Assembly (NCBI RefSeq): GCF_000746825.1
Contig: NZ_JQIV01000006.1
Coordinates: 2,470,501-2,534,500, forward strand
From: Carnobacterium inhibens subsp. inhibens DSM 13024
Lineage (GTDB): Bacteria; Bacillota; Bacilli; Lactobacillales; Carnobacteriaceae
DNA: 64,000 nucleotides
Direction: 5' to 3'
Notes under the pieces: generated by a model
The model's input: only the letters and a program-made list of their open reading frames with translations
What the model was told of the DNA's origin: nothing
Database searches by the model: none
Shown here: piece after piece, positions 43,323 through 51,661 of the stretch
How the letters are laid out: the number at the start of each line of letters is the position of its first letter
Position numbering within the stretch: the first letter of the stretch is position 1
Program-made: the position numbers and the translations under genes

Positions 43323-43817
43323 ATGGATGAGTTGATCTATCAAGTAGAAGAATGGGCTACAAATAAAAAATTGCATTATGCTGAATCAAGCAAACAATTC
43401 CTTAAAGTAACTGAAGAAGTTGGAGAAGTAGCAGCTGCTTTAGCTAGAAGTGATAAAAAAATGCTGACTGATGGAATAGGTGATGTAGTCGTTACGTTAA
43501 TAATTTTAGCTTTACAGAATGGATTAAGCTTAGAGGAATGCTTGCAAATGGCCTATGACGAAATTAAAGGTAGAAAAGGCAAAATGATTGATGGTGTTTT
43601 TGTTAAACAAGCTGATTTGAAAAAAGCACCAGTTTTGACATTTGACGGTTCACGCTTCGAAGAACCTAGCAAAGAATTTCAAAAAGAATTCGGGATTAAA
43701 AGGTTAGAAGTTGAGTTTTCAGAAGAAGGAAAAATGAAAACAGAATCAATTGACAGATATGGAAATGCTAATTGCCTTAACTGGAATAATCAATCATTCG
43801 ATGAGGAGGACAAGTAG
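43323..43817 (+). CDS. MazG-like nucleotide pyrophosphohydrolase with C-terminal extension
   Basis: A 164-residue protein. Residues 1-95 are a MazG-type all-alpha NTP pyrophosphatase with the metal motif EEVGEVAAAL (ExxE) and DGIGDVVVTL (downstream acidic pair). A further 65 residues (KAPVLTFDGSRFEEPSKEF onward) are not part of the usual domain. Phage MazG proteins act on nucleotides or on (p)ppGpp pools in some systems. GGAGG precedes the ATG. Confidence 0.82.
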   Translation: MDELIYQVEEWATNKKLHYAESSKQFLKVTEEVGEVAAALARSDKKMLTDGIGDVVVTLIILALQNGLSLEECLQMAYDEIKGRKGKMIDGVFVKQADLKKAPVLTFDGSRFEEPSKEFQKEFGIKRLEVEFSEEGKMKTESIDRYGNANCLNWNNQSFDEEDK

Positions 43818-44228
43818 ATGAGCTATGAAGTAAAAGTTAATGGTAAAGACATAAATTATGGACCTTATGTTAAACAAAGTCGATTTTCTGAAGAAGAATG
43901 GGATGCTATCTATCACCAAATGGTAAAAGAAAATACTCCAGACGTATATGAAGTTAAGAAAGATGATATTGACTACATTCGAATGCATGGAGCTTTAATT
44001 GATATGGAGGAACGTTATGAAGCGTTATTAGGATTACTACCTCAATCATCTTTTAGCAAAGCTGGTACGCATCCTCAATGGGTGGCTGATGCAGTTGAAG
44101 GGAATACATTAAATAAAGGAAATACCCAAGATGATGTAAAAGACATTTTGGTAGATGTAGAAGATATTGATGATCTTAAAGATATGCTGATTGAATATTT
44201 CGAAATAAAAACAGATATTGGAGGCTAA
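43818..44228 (+). CDS. Hypothetical early phage protein, 136 residues
   Basis: Acidic, soluble protein (SEEEWDAIYHQMVKEN early; HPQWVADAVEGNTL mid; very acidic DVEDIDDLKDMLIEYFE at the end). No family is recognised. GAGGAGG precedes the ATG, which directly follows the MazG stop. The acidic character is a common trait of phage proteins that bind host DNA-binding proteins, but nothing more supports that. Confidence 0.6.
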   Translation: MSYEVKVNGKDINYGPYVKQSRFSEEEWDAIYHQMVKENTPDVYEVKKDDIDYIRMHGALIDMEERYEALLGLLPQSSFSKAGTHPQWVADAVEGNTLNKGNTQDDVKDILVDVEDIDDLKDMLIEYFEIKTDIGG

Positions 44229-44231
44229 TTT

Positions 44232-44516
44232 ATGAGATTAAAAATAGGAAATGTACTTATTGCAGTTTTAACAGCGCTCATAGTAATAGGTATGTTCATT
44301 GGCTTAATCTATCTGCTGTTCGATAATACACGATTGGGATTTGTTAATATCATGACTGAATATAGAATCGAACAAAAAGAAGAGGAAATTGATGCTGCTA
44401 AGAAAGAAATCGAGGACGTTAAAGGTGACTTGGTGGAATGGCAGAATACAGCTAATGGCTATAAATTCCAGTTAGATTTATTAAATAAAGATAACGGATG
44501 GAGTGAGGATGAATGA
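44232..44516 (+). CDS. Phage membrane protein with coiled coil
   Basis: A 94-residue protein with one membrane segment (about 8-31, VLIAVLTALIVIGMFIGLIY) followed by a coiled-coil-like, charged stretch (KEEEIDAAKKEIEDVKGDL). It would sit in the inner membrane with its helix in the cytoplasm or outside. Function unknown. ATGA overlap with the next gene. Confidence 0.65.
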   Translation: MRLKIGNVLIAVLTALIVIGMFIGLIYLLFDNTRLGFVNIMTEYRIEQKEEEIDAAKKEIEDVKGDLVEWQNTANGYKFQLDLLNKDNGWSEDE

Positions 44517-44884
44517 GTTTAATTGATCAAATAAAAGAGATTAAAGATGAATCATACGATAAATGGTTTGAACGTTGGTATCGTAAGCAAAACCTTGAAA
44601 ATGCAATTATTCAGTCTGCAAAACAAGGGTATGGCGGTTTTACAATAAGGATTAAAGAAACATACGAATCAGAATCAGACTGGAAAAAAGAAAGAAAATA
44701 TTTGGTTAGAAGATTAAGAGATAGTCGAACACCTATTAATATACAAAGTAAATTAGGTGAAGGCTTCACTGTCAAACATAAATTTGAAGTATATCATGGC
44801 AAACTATTAGGTATGTCTACTAGAAGAACAGAAGATTGGATTTCTATCCGTTGGGAGGTTCCTAATGATACAAGTAAAAATTGA
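44513..44884 (+). CDS. Hypothetical early phage protein, 123 residues
   Basis: Basic, soluble protein (YDKWFERWYRKQNLENAIIQ, GFTIRIKETYESESDWKKER). The pattern suggests an alpha/beta fold with a helical N-terminus. No family is recognised. It overlaps the previous gene by four bases and the next by 20. Confidence 0.6.
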   Translation: MSLIDQIKEIKDESYDKWFERWYRKQNLENAIIQSAKQGYGGFTIRIKETYESESDWKKERKYLVRRLRDSRTPINIQSKLGEGFTVKHKFEVYHGKLLGMSTRRTEDWISIRWEVPNDTSKN

Positions 44885-45065
44885 TGAGTTGGAATGTGAC
44901 AAAGATGATTTAATAAAATTGATTGGGAAGTATCATGCATTAGGTTATTTTGTTGAAATTTCTATGCAGAATATAAGATTTAGTGGCTTTGGATTTAAAA
45001 CAGCAAACTATTTGTTATCTGTTTATAAACTTGTAGAAGAACAGGAGGAAACAACAAATGAATAA
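44865..45065 (+). CDS. Hypothetical early phage protein, 66 residues
   Basis: Starts inside the previous gene behind GGGAGG (44853-44858). The sequence (DELECDKDDLIKLIGKYHAL, then FKTANYLLSVYKLVEEQEE) is small and mixed alpha/beta. No family is recognised. It overlaps the next gene by eight bases. Confidence 0.55.
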   Translation: MIQVKIDELECDKDDLIKLIGKYHALGYFVEISMQNIRFSGFGFKTANYLLSVYKLVEEQEETTNE

Positions 45066-45600
45066 GCGTATAAAGAAAAAAGTAACTAAGAGAGTACTTA
45101 TTAAAATCAAGAATAAAGAACCATTAAGTAAATTTGAAGCTAAATTTTTCACAAAAAATATACTTCCTACTTTTATAGAGACATTCACTGCTGTTAGAAA
45201 AGCAGCAGAAGAGGTCATCTCAACTGTAATTGAAATTGTTACTGAAAGAGTTAATGAATTGTCCGATGAGATGAAAGAAGCTGATCAAGAAGATAATGAA
45301 GAAGTTCAAGATTTTCCTTTTAATGAGTTTATTAATGTTCCTTTGAATGAATTTATTGATACTGCTGAAAGTTCTGATATGACAAGTACAATTAGTTTAG
45401 GAAAAAATAATCCTAATCAAGCACGTGAATCAATGGGGTTAGATGGAATTGATGCTGAGGGATTCGATAACTTGTATAAATCCACTGAAGAACATTTACC
45501 ATCACTTTTAGCAATGGATCAAGATAATAATATATTTATAAAGAAAGAAACAAAATGGCAGAAAGCAAAAGGAAAAGTGAAAGGATGGTTTGGAAAATGA
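45058..45600 (+). CDS. Hypothetical early phage protein, 180 residues
   Basis: Basic N-terminus (MNKRIKKKVTKRVLIKIKNK), a helical middle (IETFTAVRKAAEEVISTVIE), an acidic stretch holding a short internal repeat (PFNEFINVPLNEFID) and a basic tail ([15 protein letters not shown]). No family is recognised. GGAGG precedes the ATG. The ATGA overlap with the next gene implies coupling. Confidence 0.6.
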   Translation: MNKRIKKKVTKRVLIKIKNKEPLSKFEAKFFTKNILPTFIETFTAVRKAAEEVISTVIEIVTERVNELSDEMKEADQEDNEEVQDFPFNEFINVPLNEFIDTAESSDMTSTISLGKNNPNQARESMGLDGIDAEGFDNLYKSTEEHLPSLLAMDQDNNIFIKKETKWQKAKGKVKGWFGK

Positions 45601-45860
45601 ATAAAAAAGTATTTGGTTTTAATTGGTTTTTTAGGAAAAGCGATGGATTGCTATACGGATACACGATTAAGCCTGCAGTAGTTATTAATAATCATCCTTT
45701 AGCTTTAGCGCCAATGTTAGGTAATGTACCAGAAGTTAGAGCTACTGAAAATGATAAATCTGTATTAATTGCAGAAGAAGATAATGAATTGAGTTTTATT
45801 AAAATAAATAAACTGTATCATGTCACTGAATTAATAAAGGAGAATGTTGATGATCAATAA
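45597..45860 (+). CDS. Hypothetical early phage protein, 87 residues
   Basis: Starts [20 protein letters not shown] at an ATG overlapping the previous stop, with AAAGGATGG upstream. The protein looks like a small beta-rich fold. No family is recognised. An in-frame ATG 14 codons upstream lacks a site and would lie deep in the previous gene. Overlaps ssb by 11 bases. Confidence 0.6.
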   Translation: MNKKVFGFNWFFRKSDGLLYGYTIKPAVVINNHPLALAPMLGNVPEVRATENDKSVLIAEEDNELSFIKINKLYHVTELIKENVDDQ

Positions 45861-46356
45861 TGTAGTGCTGGTCGGAAGATTAACAAAAGAACTTGATTTA
45901 AGGTATACATCCAATGGGACAGCGGTAGCAACATTCTCTATCGCTGTAAATAGATCCTTCACGAATCAAAATGGGAAACGAGATGCAGACTTCATCAATT
46001 GTGTCATTTGGCGTAAATCAGCTGAAAGCATGGCTAATTTTACACGTAAGGGGTCTTTAGTTGGTATAGAAGGACATATTCAAACAAGAAGCTATGACAA
46101 TCAACAAGGGCAACGTGTTTATGTTACTGAAGTAGTAGTTGAAACATTCTCTTTACTGGAACCAAAAAACAAAGATTCAAATAAAGAAAGCAGCAATCAA
46201 TCTTCTAATAGTTACTCAAACAATAATGACCACAATAATTATGGTGATGAACCTAAGACTAAACAACCAAATACTATTGATGCATCATATAATCAAGATC
46301 CTTTTGACAAATCAGGACAGCCAATAGATATCAGTGATGATGATCTTCCTTTCTAA
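45850..46356 (+). CDS. ssb: Single-stranded DNA-binding protein
   Basis: A 168-residue SSB. The OB fold (about 1-105: [34 protein letters not shown]) is followed by an Asn/Ser-rich linker and the acidic tip DDDLPF that binds partner proteins. It protects single-stranded phage DNA. GGAG at 45839-45842 favours the ATG at 45850 over the ATG at 45844, which would be too close. Confidence 0.95.
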   Translation: MINNVVLVGRLTKELDLRYTSNGTAVATFSIAVNRSFTNQNGKRDADFINCVIWRKSAESMANFTRKGSLVGIEGHIQTRSYDNQQGQRVYVTEVVVETFSLLEPKNKDSNKESSNQSSNSYSNNNDHNNYGDEPKTKQPNTIDASYNQDPFDKSGQPIDISDDDLPF

Positions 46357-46371
46357 AGTGAGGTGTAACAA

Positions 46372-47079
46372 ATGGAAACAAAAATAGAGAATGCAACGAA
46401 CATATTGTCAAAGGTAACAGGAAGTGTATTTAATAAAGAAGGTCAGCAACAATTATTGATTACGTTGGATGAACCAATTATCGGTTATCAATTAGAACGT
46501 TATACGAATAGCAAAGGAGAGCTTTATGGTGAGTTCACTCTATTCGACAACCGAATCATCACCGTTCATCAAAGAAAGAAGATACATGCTATTTTAAGCG
46601 ATATAGTGAATAGTTCAGGTGATGGTAAGAACGCATATGATATTAAGTCTATAAAAGAAGATATGAAATTGATATTTTGTAAATCAAAAGGAATTGATGA
46701 GTTCAGCACCAGCGAGTTAACTGGTGACTGTACGGTAACTGTAGCAAGTGAATTCATTACATTCCTTTTAGATTTCTGTTTAGAGTATGGTGTACCTTTA
46801 TCTGATCCACCAATTGAATTAGCTGAGGACCTTAAGCATCAATTGATCATGTGCTTGTACGAAAGAAAGTGTGCAGTTTGCTGGCAACCAGGTATGGTTC
46901 ATAAAGTAACGACTACAGGTGCTAAGAAAATACCAGGCAGACATGAAGTAATGTGCTTATGCAGCAATCATTATCAAGAAGCAGAATCAATAGGGCATAA
47001 ATCATTTGCAGACAAGCAGCATGTCTTAGGGATATTGATGAATCAAGAACAGTTTATGAAATTGAAAAATACGAGGTGA
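46372..47079 (+). CDS. Putative phage HNHc nuclease
   Basis: A 235-residue protein. The C-terminal part has CAVCWQPGMVHKV, GRHEVMCLCSNHYQEAE, a cysteine/histidine arrangement like the putative HNHc nuclease family common in Firmicutes phage replication modules. The N-terminal 150 residues carry LDEPIIGYQLERY and RITVHQRKKIHAIL typical of that family. Its substrate is unknown. It follows ssb closely behind AGTGAGGTG. Confidence 0.75.
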   Translation: METKIENATNILSKVTGSVFNKEGQQQLLITLDEPIIGYQLERYTNSKGELYGEFTLFDNRIITVHQRKKIHAILSDIVNSSGDGKNAYDIKSIKEDMKLIFCKSKGIDEFSTSELTGDCTVTVASEFITFLLDFCLEYGVPLSDPPIELAEDLKHQLIMCLYERKCAVCWQPGMVHKVTTTGAKKIPGRHEVMCLCSNHYQEAESIGHKSFADKQHVLGILMNQEQFMKLKNTR

Positions 47080-47084
47080 CCTAT

Positions 47085-47510
47085 TTGCAATATACAGATA
47101 AAGAACTTGAGATAATGATTAGCAATTATAGACAGTTAAGAGTACAGCTTCTTCGCATTAGAGAAAACATTATGGTTCCTCATGTAATTACAGATACAAA
47201 TACTGGTGGCGGTTCTTCAGGATTCTTATCTAATCCAACTGAAATGACAGCAATCAGACTTGCTGAAGACGATGGACTGAATGATATTAAGAATATAGGA
47301 TTAGCAATAGAAAATACTTATGCTTTATTACCAAAAGAAAAACAAAAGATGATGTTGGCATACTTTATTGATCGTGATCCTAAATTAAAAGATAAAGAAA
47401 TCGCTAGACGTTTGTATATAGACAGAACAACATTGTGGCGATGGAAGAATCAAATCAGACAAATTTATAAAAATGAACTGATTAATTTAAAAAAAGCAGA
47501 GAAAAAGTAA
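47085..47510 (+). CDS. ArpU-family late transcription regulator
   Basis: A 141-residue protein with an N-terminal helix bundle and a C-terminal sigma-4-like helix-turn-helix (LKDKEIARRLYIDRTTLWRW). ArpU/RinA-type proteins switch on packaging and structural genes. GAGGTGA at 47073-47079 suits a TTG start at 47085; GTG at 47076 is an alternative. It is last in the early run; a promoter with paired TGCAAC motifs begins right after it. Confidence 0.85.
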   Translation: MQYTDKELEIMISNYRQLRVQLLRIRENIMVPHVITDTNTGGGSSGFLSNPTEMTAIRLAEDDGLNDIKNIGLAIENTYALLPKEKQKMMLAYFIDRDPKLKDKEIARRLYIDRTTLWRWKNQIRQIYKNELINLKKAEKK

Positions 47511-47513
47511 ACC

Positions 47514-47529
47514 TGCAACATCATGCAAC
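47514..47529 (+). promoter_or_regulatory. Direct repeat TGCAAC, candidate late-activator site
   Basis: TGCAAC at 47514-47519 and 47524-47529, ten bases apart (one helical turn), placed where a -35 box should be for the -10 at 47541. This suits an activator such as the ArpU protein encoded just upstream. Confidence 0.5.
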
Positions 47530-47540
47530 GTTTTAGGGTA

Positions 47541-47546
47541 TATACT
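47541..47546 (+). promoter_or_regulatory. -10 box of the late promoter
   Basis: TATACT with no matching -35, so likely activator dependent. Transcription would start near 47553. Confidence 0.5.
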
Positions 47547-47552
47547 GGTAGT

Positions 47553-47695
47553 ATCAAGAAAGCGTAGGAAATCACACTAGACTATTCTTATTGTTCGTTA
47601 CGGCTTTCTTAAATGTAAGCAACTGACATGCACATGATGCGAGTTGCAAAAGTAAAATGTTAAAAAGCATTCATTTAATCGTGAGTGCTTTTTTT
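47553..47695 (+). ncRNA. Structured late leader or small RNA between arpU and the late genes
   Basis: About 143 bases without an open frame, holding three successive stem-loops: 47556-47610 (AAGAAAGCGTA against TACGGCTTTCTT), 47619-47647 (GCAACT against AGTTGC) and a terminator at 47662-47695. A transcript from the late promoter would stop here unless antiterminated, giving either a small RNA or an attenuated leader for the late operon. Confidence 0.5.
47662..47695 (+). terminator. Terminator at the end of the late leader
   Basis: AAAAAGCATTCA pairs with TGAGTGCTTTTT with small mismatches and ends in T7, before the first late gene. Confidence 0.8.
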
Positions 47696-47722
47696 GTACA
47701 TAAATTTAAAGGAGTGAGATGA

Positions 47723-47986
47723 ATGGATTCACAAGAATTTATTGATAGATGTAAGGTATTAGTTGCTGAGTATACAAATAACCATTTAGATGTAACAGAT
47801 AACAAAGCAATTATTCCAAGGGAAGTTTATGTTGTTTGGTCTGCTAAGACATTACAAAACAACAAAGCATTGTTAAGTACACCACTATCTGATGGTATGT
47901 ACTATGAAGTTACTTTCAATGGAGATAAAAACGAAATCTACTTTGATGCATATAAGAAGTTTGAAAATATTAAATATGATTTGTAG
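47723..47986 (+). CDS. DUF6275-like phage protein
   Basis: An 87-residue protein (VYVVWSAKTLQNNKALLSTP, then YEVTFNGDKNEIYFDAYKKF). The motif VVWSxKTLQNNKALLST is a hallmark of a small family found near the terminase genes of Firmicutes phages (DUF6275, name from memory). Function unknown. AAAGGAGTG precedes the ATG. Confidence 0.7.
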   Translation: MDSQEFIDRCKVLVAEYTNNHLDVTDNKAIIPREVYVVWSAKTLQNNKALLSTPLSDGMYYEVTFNGDKNEIYFDAYKKFENIKYDL

Positions 47987-48008
47987 TGCAGTCATTGAGG
48001 TGTAAGTA

Positions 48009-48332
48009 ATGGATCTAATGACACCAACTCTTTTAAAGAAGTTGCATCAATATATATTAAACGATGAGGTAGATAAGTTTTATAGATTGAAAGTGTGGAG
48101 AGTACTAAGGCTTGTTGCTTTACGAAGAGACGATTACAAGTGTCAGTATGATAAACGATTAGGGATAGTAACTAAAGCTGATACAGTCCATCATATTATT
48201 CCAGTGAGAGAGAACCCTAGGCTAGCTTTAAGGCTAAGTAATTTAGAATCTATCTCAAAATCGAATCATAATCGAGAACATCCGGAAAAATTAGAGAAAA
48301 AAAAGGAGTTTACGAACGAAGAGCGCTGGTAA
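48009..48332 (+). CDS. HNH endonuclease of the packaging module
   Basis: A 107-residue HNH nuclease: zinc or metal fold with CQYDKRLG, the catalytic VHHIIPVRENPRLALRL and SNLESISKSNHNREH. In HK97-like phages the HNH protein next to the terminase is needed for cutting at cos. GAGGTG precedes the ATG. The small terminase gene follows after about 110 GC-rich bases. Confidence 0.9.
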   Translation: MDLMTPTLLKKLHQYILNDEVDKFYRLKVWRVLRLVALRRDDYKCQYDKRLGIVTKADTVHHIIPVRENPRLALRLSNLESISKSNHNREHPEKLEKKKEFTNEERW

Positions 48333-48420
48333 AGCCCCCGGTCAAAACCAAATGCAATTTCTTTTAAGGGGGGCGCGAAACGGATAGGGTTCCAGACTTG
48401 ACAAAAATATCGAAAAATCG
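48333..48420. other. Putative cos region
   Basis: Unusually GC-rich patches in an AT-rich genome (GCCCCCGG near 48334-48341 and GGGGGGCGCG at 48368-48377) lie between the HNH nuclease and small terminase, the usual place of cos in HK97-like cos phages. Confidence 0.55.
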
Positions 48421-48442
48421 CATGAGGGGGGGTGGGGTAAAA

Positions 48443-48760
48443 TTGGCAAAAGGAAAACGAGCGATTATCAAAGATGCTTTGGTTGATCAGCTGGAAAATC
48501 AAGGAGTAATAGGGAGACACTTTTATGACTTGATTGAAGATTATCTCCAGTTATGGGATATCAAAAATAGTCTAATCAATGATATTAAAGTGCGTGGTGT
48601 TTCTGTCTATTGGGAAAACTCCCCCACTCAATTTGGTTTTAAAAAAAATGATTCGGTTACAGAGCTATTAAAGGTCAGTGCTCAAATGCTGAAAATATTG
48701 CAGCAGTTGAATTTAAGAGTGGATGAATCAATAAGCGATGATGATGACGATGACTTCTAA
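48443..48760 (+). CDS. terS: Terminase small subunit (P27 type)
   Basis: A 105-residue DNA-recognition subunit starting MAKGKRAIIKDALVDQLENQ, with helical regions and a very acidic end (SDDDDDDF). P27-family small terminases bind cos and hand DNA to the large subunit. It starts with TTG behind a strong GGTGGGG site; an ATG 15 codons upstream is less well placed. It overlaps the large subunit gene by 23 bases. Confidence 0.82.
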   Translation: MAKGKRAIIKDALVDQLENQGVIGRHFYDLIEDYLQLWDIKNSLINDIKVRGVSVYWENSPTQFGFKKNDSVTELLKVSAQMLKILQQLNLRVDESISDDDDDDF

Positions 48761-50396
48761 TGTTAAATACCATGTAGTTATTGACCGCTACATGAATATG
48801 GTTCGAACAGGTGAAGTATTAGCTAGTATAGAAGTTCACCAATTAATGGATTTTTTGGATGACCGTTTATCAGATCCAGAAGTAGTTATAAAACAAGATG
48901 TCATTGATGATGCCCTAGAAAATATTAAAAAGCATTTCCCATTTAAGTTAATGGAGTGGGAAGAATTTGTAATGGCATTTATATGTGGTGTCTTTTATAA
49001 AGATGATACGTTAGTTTTTAACGAATTTTTAATTATGATGGGACGTGGCGGTGGTAAAACTGGATTCATGTCTGTTATTGAATGGTGGATGATCTCGAAA
49101 CAAGGAATCAAACAATACCATGTGGATGTTGTGGCCACATCTGAAGATCAAGCGAAAGAATCCGTCATGGAAGTTCACAGCATTTTAGAAGCTAATAAAC
49201 CTAAGTATAAAAAATTCTTTAAATGGACCTTAGAAAAAATTGTCTTTAGAAAAACTAATTCTATGTTGCGTTATAGAACGAACAACGCAAAAACAAAAGA
49301 TGGTGGTCGTCAAGGTGCAGTATTGTTTGATGAAGACCATGCATATGAAGATGATAAATCTGTAAAAGTATTTACATCCGGTTTAGGTAAAAAGAAACAT
49401 CCAAGAAGATTACATTTCACCACTGACGGAAATATCCGCGGTGGTTTTTTAGATGGATTCAAAGAAGAAGCAAAACTTGTATTAACAGGTGAGAGACCGA
49501 AAAGAAGAATGTTTCCTTTCATCTGCAAATTAGATGATCCAGAAGAAGTGCATGATCCTAGAAATTGGGAAAAAGCTAATCCATCTGTTAATTATTTTCC
49601 GGATCTAAAACAAGAAATGTTAGACGAATATGAAAAATTAGAAGACCGTCCCAGCGCAAGAATTGAATTTATGACAAAGCGTATGAATATACCAACAACA
49701 GATAGTTGGAATGAAGTTACGAGCTGGGATAACATTCTGGCCACTAAACAACCAACACCAAACTTGCAAGGTATGTCTGCAGTTGGTGGGATTGATTACG
49801 CAGAAACAACAGACTTTGTTAGTGTGGGACTGCTATTTAAAATTGGAGAAAAGTATTACCTTAAACAGCATACTTTTATCAATAAAAAATCTTTAGTTGG
49901 ACGTGAGTATAAGGTTCCAATTGATGTCGGTGTGGAAAGAGGATTAATCACAATCATAAATGATGAAACGATTAAGCCAAAAACCATAGCGAATTGGTTT
50001 GTAGAAATGGGCCGTTACTACCAAATAAAAGTTATCGCAGCAGATGACTTCCGATTAACCTATTTAAAGACTGCATTTGATGAAGTAGGTATTGGAGACA
50101 AACTAAAGAAAGCAAGAAAAGGGATTAAAACCCATACCGAATTAGAGCCTATTGTAGATGACTTATTTAGTTATAAAAATATCATCTTTTGTGATGATGA
50201 TTTTATGATGAGGTGGTATACAAATAATTCCTATAAAGATAGGGATGCACGATTAAATATTGAATACCTGAAGATCGAACCAAAATTAAGAAAGACCGAT
50301 GGGTTTCATATGTTTTTACATGCACTACAGCATAAGGATGTATTGAATATACCGGTTGCAACTTATAGCAGTGGCCTTAAAACACGCACTTATTAA
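48738..50396 (+). CDS. terL: Terminase large subunit
   Basis: A 552-residue packaging motor. The ATPase has Walker A GRGGGKTG (102-109) and Walker B VLFDEDHAY (about 190-198); the nuclease domain shows GGIDYAETTDFVSVGL, ADDF and DDDFMMRWYTNN. It pumps DNA into proheads and cuts at cos. Several adjacent ATG codons (48738, 48741, 48744, 48750) could be the start; it lies in the small-subunit gene. Confidence 0.93.
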   Translation: MMMTMTSNVKYHVVIDRYMNMVRTGEVLASIEVHQLMDFLDDRLSDPEVVIKQDVIDDALENIKKHFPFKLMEWEEFVMAFICGVFYKDDTLVFNEFLIMMGRGGGKTGFMSVIEWWMISKQGIKQYHVDVVATSEDQAKESVMEVHSILEANKPKYKKFFKWTLEKIVFRKTNSMLRYRTNNAKTKDGGRQGAVLFDEDHAYEDDKSVKVFTSGLGKKKHPRRLHFTTDGNIRGGFLDGFKEEAKLVLTGERPKRRMFPFICKLDDPEEVHDPRNWEKANPSVNYFPDLKQEMLDEYEKLEDRPSARIEFMTKRMNIPTTDSWNEVTSWDNILATKQPTPNLQGMSAVGGIDYAETTDFVSVGLLFKIGEKYYLKQHTFINKKSLVGREYKVPIDVGVERGLITIINDETIKPKTIANWFVEMGRYYQIKVIAADDFRLTYLKTAFDEVGIGDKLKKARKGIKTHTELEPIVDDLFSYKNIIFCDDDFMMRWYTNNSYKDRDARLNIEYLKIEPKLRKTDGFHMFLHALQHKDVLNIPVATYSSGLKTRTY

Positions 50397-50416
50397 AGTG
50401 AAGGGGGTGATAAATA

Positions 50417-51661
50417 TTGAAGATACCATTTTTTAATAAGGTGTTGGCTTCAAGAGAGCCGTCTCCTAGGTCAAGTATTACGTTAAAAGACTTTACTATG
50501 GTTTATGAGAAAGATGCTAAATATAAAAACTATGCCTTGCAGATAGCCATTAACAAATTAGCTGATGCATTGGCATTGTGTGAATTCCAGACTTTTGAAA
50601 AGGGGAAGCCCGTTAAAAAAGATAACTGGTATTTGTTTAATGTTGAGCCTAACAAGAATCAAAATCAGTCGGAATTTTGGAGCAAAGTCATCTATAAGAT
50701 GGTGTATGACGATAACGGAGCATTAGTCATTTGGAGCAAAGATGATGAGTTAGTTGTAGCAGATGATTATGACATTACTGAATATGCTTTTTATGAAAAC
50801 ATTTATTCAAACATAGTACTACCAGGTGATTATAAATTAACTGGAAAAAGAACTGAAAGTGAAGTATTTCATTTCAAACTTCACAACTCTGAAATTAAGA
50901 AAGTTATAGATTCTGTTTATGATGACTATGGGAAATTGATTGCAGGGACAATTCGTAATTATAATCGCGGAAATGCCATAAAAATGAAATTGTCTATTAG
51001 TGCTATCTTTCAACAATTTAAAACCAAGATAATTAAAAAAGAAGATGGAACAGAAATTACTGAATATGATCAAGTGCTGAATGATTTATTTGATAATCGA
51101 TTTAAGGGTGTTTTTACAGATCAAGATTCTGTAACGCCTATGGAAGAAGGATTAGGTTTAGAACCTATTTCTGCAACACCTGGTAATACAAAAAGTGGTT
51201 CTGTTACTACTAGAGATATTTCAGATACTTTTGAGGACATCCGCGATATGGTTGCGGATGCTTTTGGCATACCCAGAGGAATTTTGAAAGGGGACACCGC
51301 TGATAATAAAGGTATGCATAAACTTTTTATAAATTATCCAGTCCGATCCTTAGCAGATAATTTGCAGAATGAAATTAATCGTAAGTATTATCGAAAAGAA
51401 AATGTCCTTAAGGGGAACAAACTAAAAATTCAAACGAACACAATTAATACTCATGATCCTGTTGAGTTTGCGAATGCTGGAGAAGCCTTATTCAGAATAG
51501 GAGCATTTTCTACAAATAAAATTTTAGAAAAATTAGGAGAAGAACCCATTGCCGAAGATTGGGCAGATGAGCATTATGTTACGAAAAATTATGAACGAAC
51601 AGATAATTTGAAAGGTGGTGATAAAACAAATGAAGCGAAAACCAATGATGAATCAAATTAA
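50417..51661 (+). CDS. Portal protein (HK97 family)
   Basis: A 414-residue portal, within the usual range for HK97-type. Motifs YALQIAINKLADALALCEF near the N-terminus and DIRDMVADAFGIPRGILKG near 285 are typical. Twelve copies form the ring through which DNA passes. It starts with TTG behind AAGGGGGTGA and overlaps the protease gene by 32 bases. Confidence 0.92.
   Translation: MKIPFFNKVLASREPSPRSSITLKDFTMVYEKDAKYKNYALQIAINKLADALALCEFQTFEKGKPVKKDNWYLFNVEPNKNQNQSEFWSKVIYKMVYDDNGALVIWSKDDELVVADDYDITEYAFYENIYSNIVLPGDYKLTGKRTESEVFHFKLHNSEIKKVIDSVYDDYGKLIAGTIRNYNRGNAIKMKLSISAIFQQFKTKIIKKEDGTEITEYDQVLNDLFDNRFKGVFTDQDSVTPMEEGLGLEPISATPGNTKSGSVTTRDISDTFEDIRDMVADAFGIPRGILKGDTADNKGMHKLFINYPVRSLADNLQNEINRKYYRKENVLKGNKLKIQTNTINTHDPVEFANAGEALFRIGAFSTNKILEKLGEEPIAEDWADEHYVTKNYERTDNLKGGDKTNEAKTNDESN

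Noticed and set aside
47556-47610. tRNA-like fold after arpU
   Set aside because: The stem lacks D and T arms, a T-loop consensus and a CCA end; it is a simple stem with a large loop.
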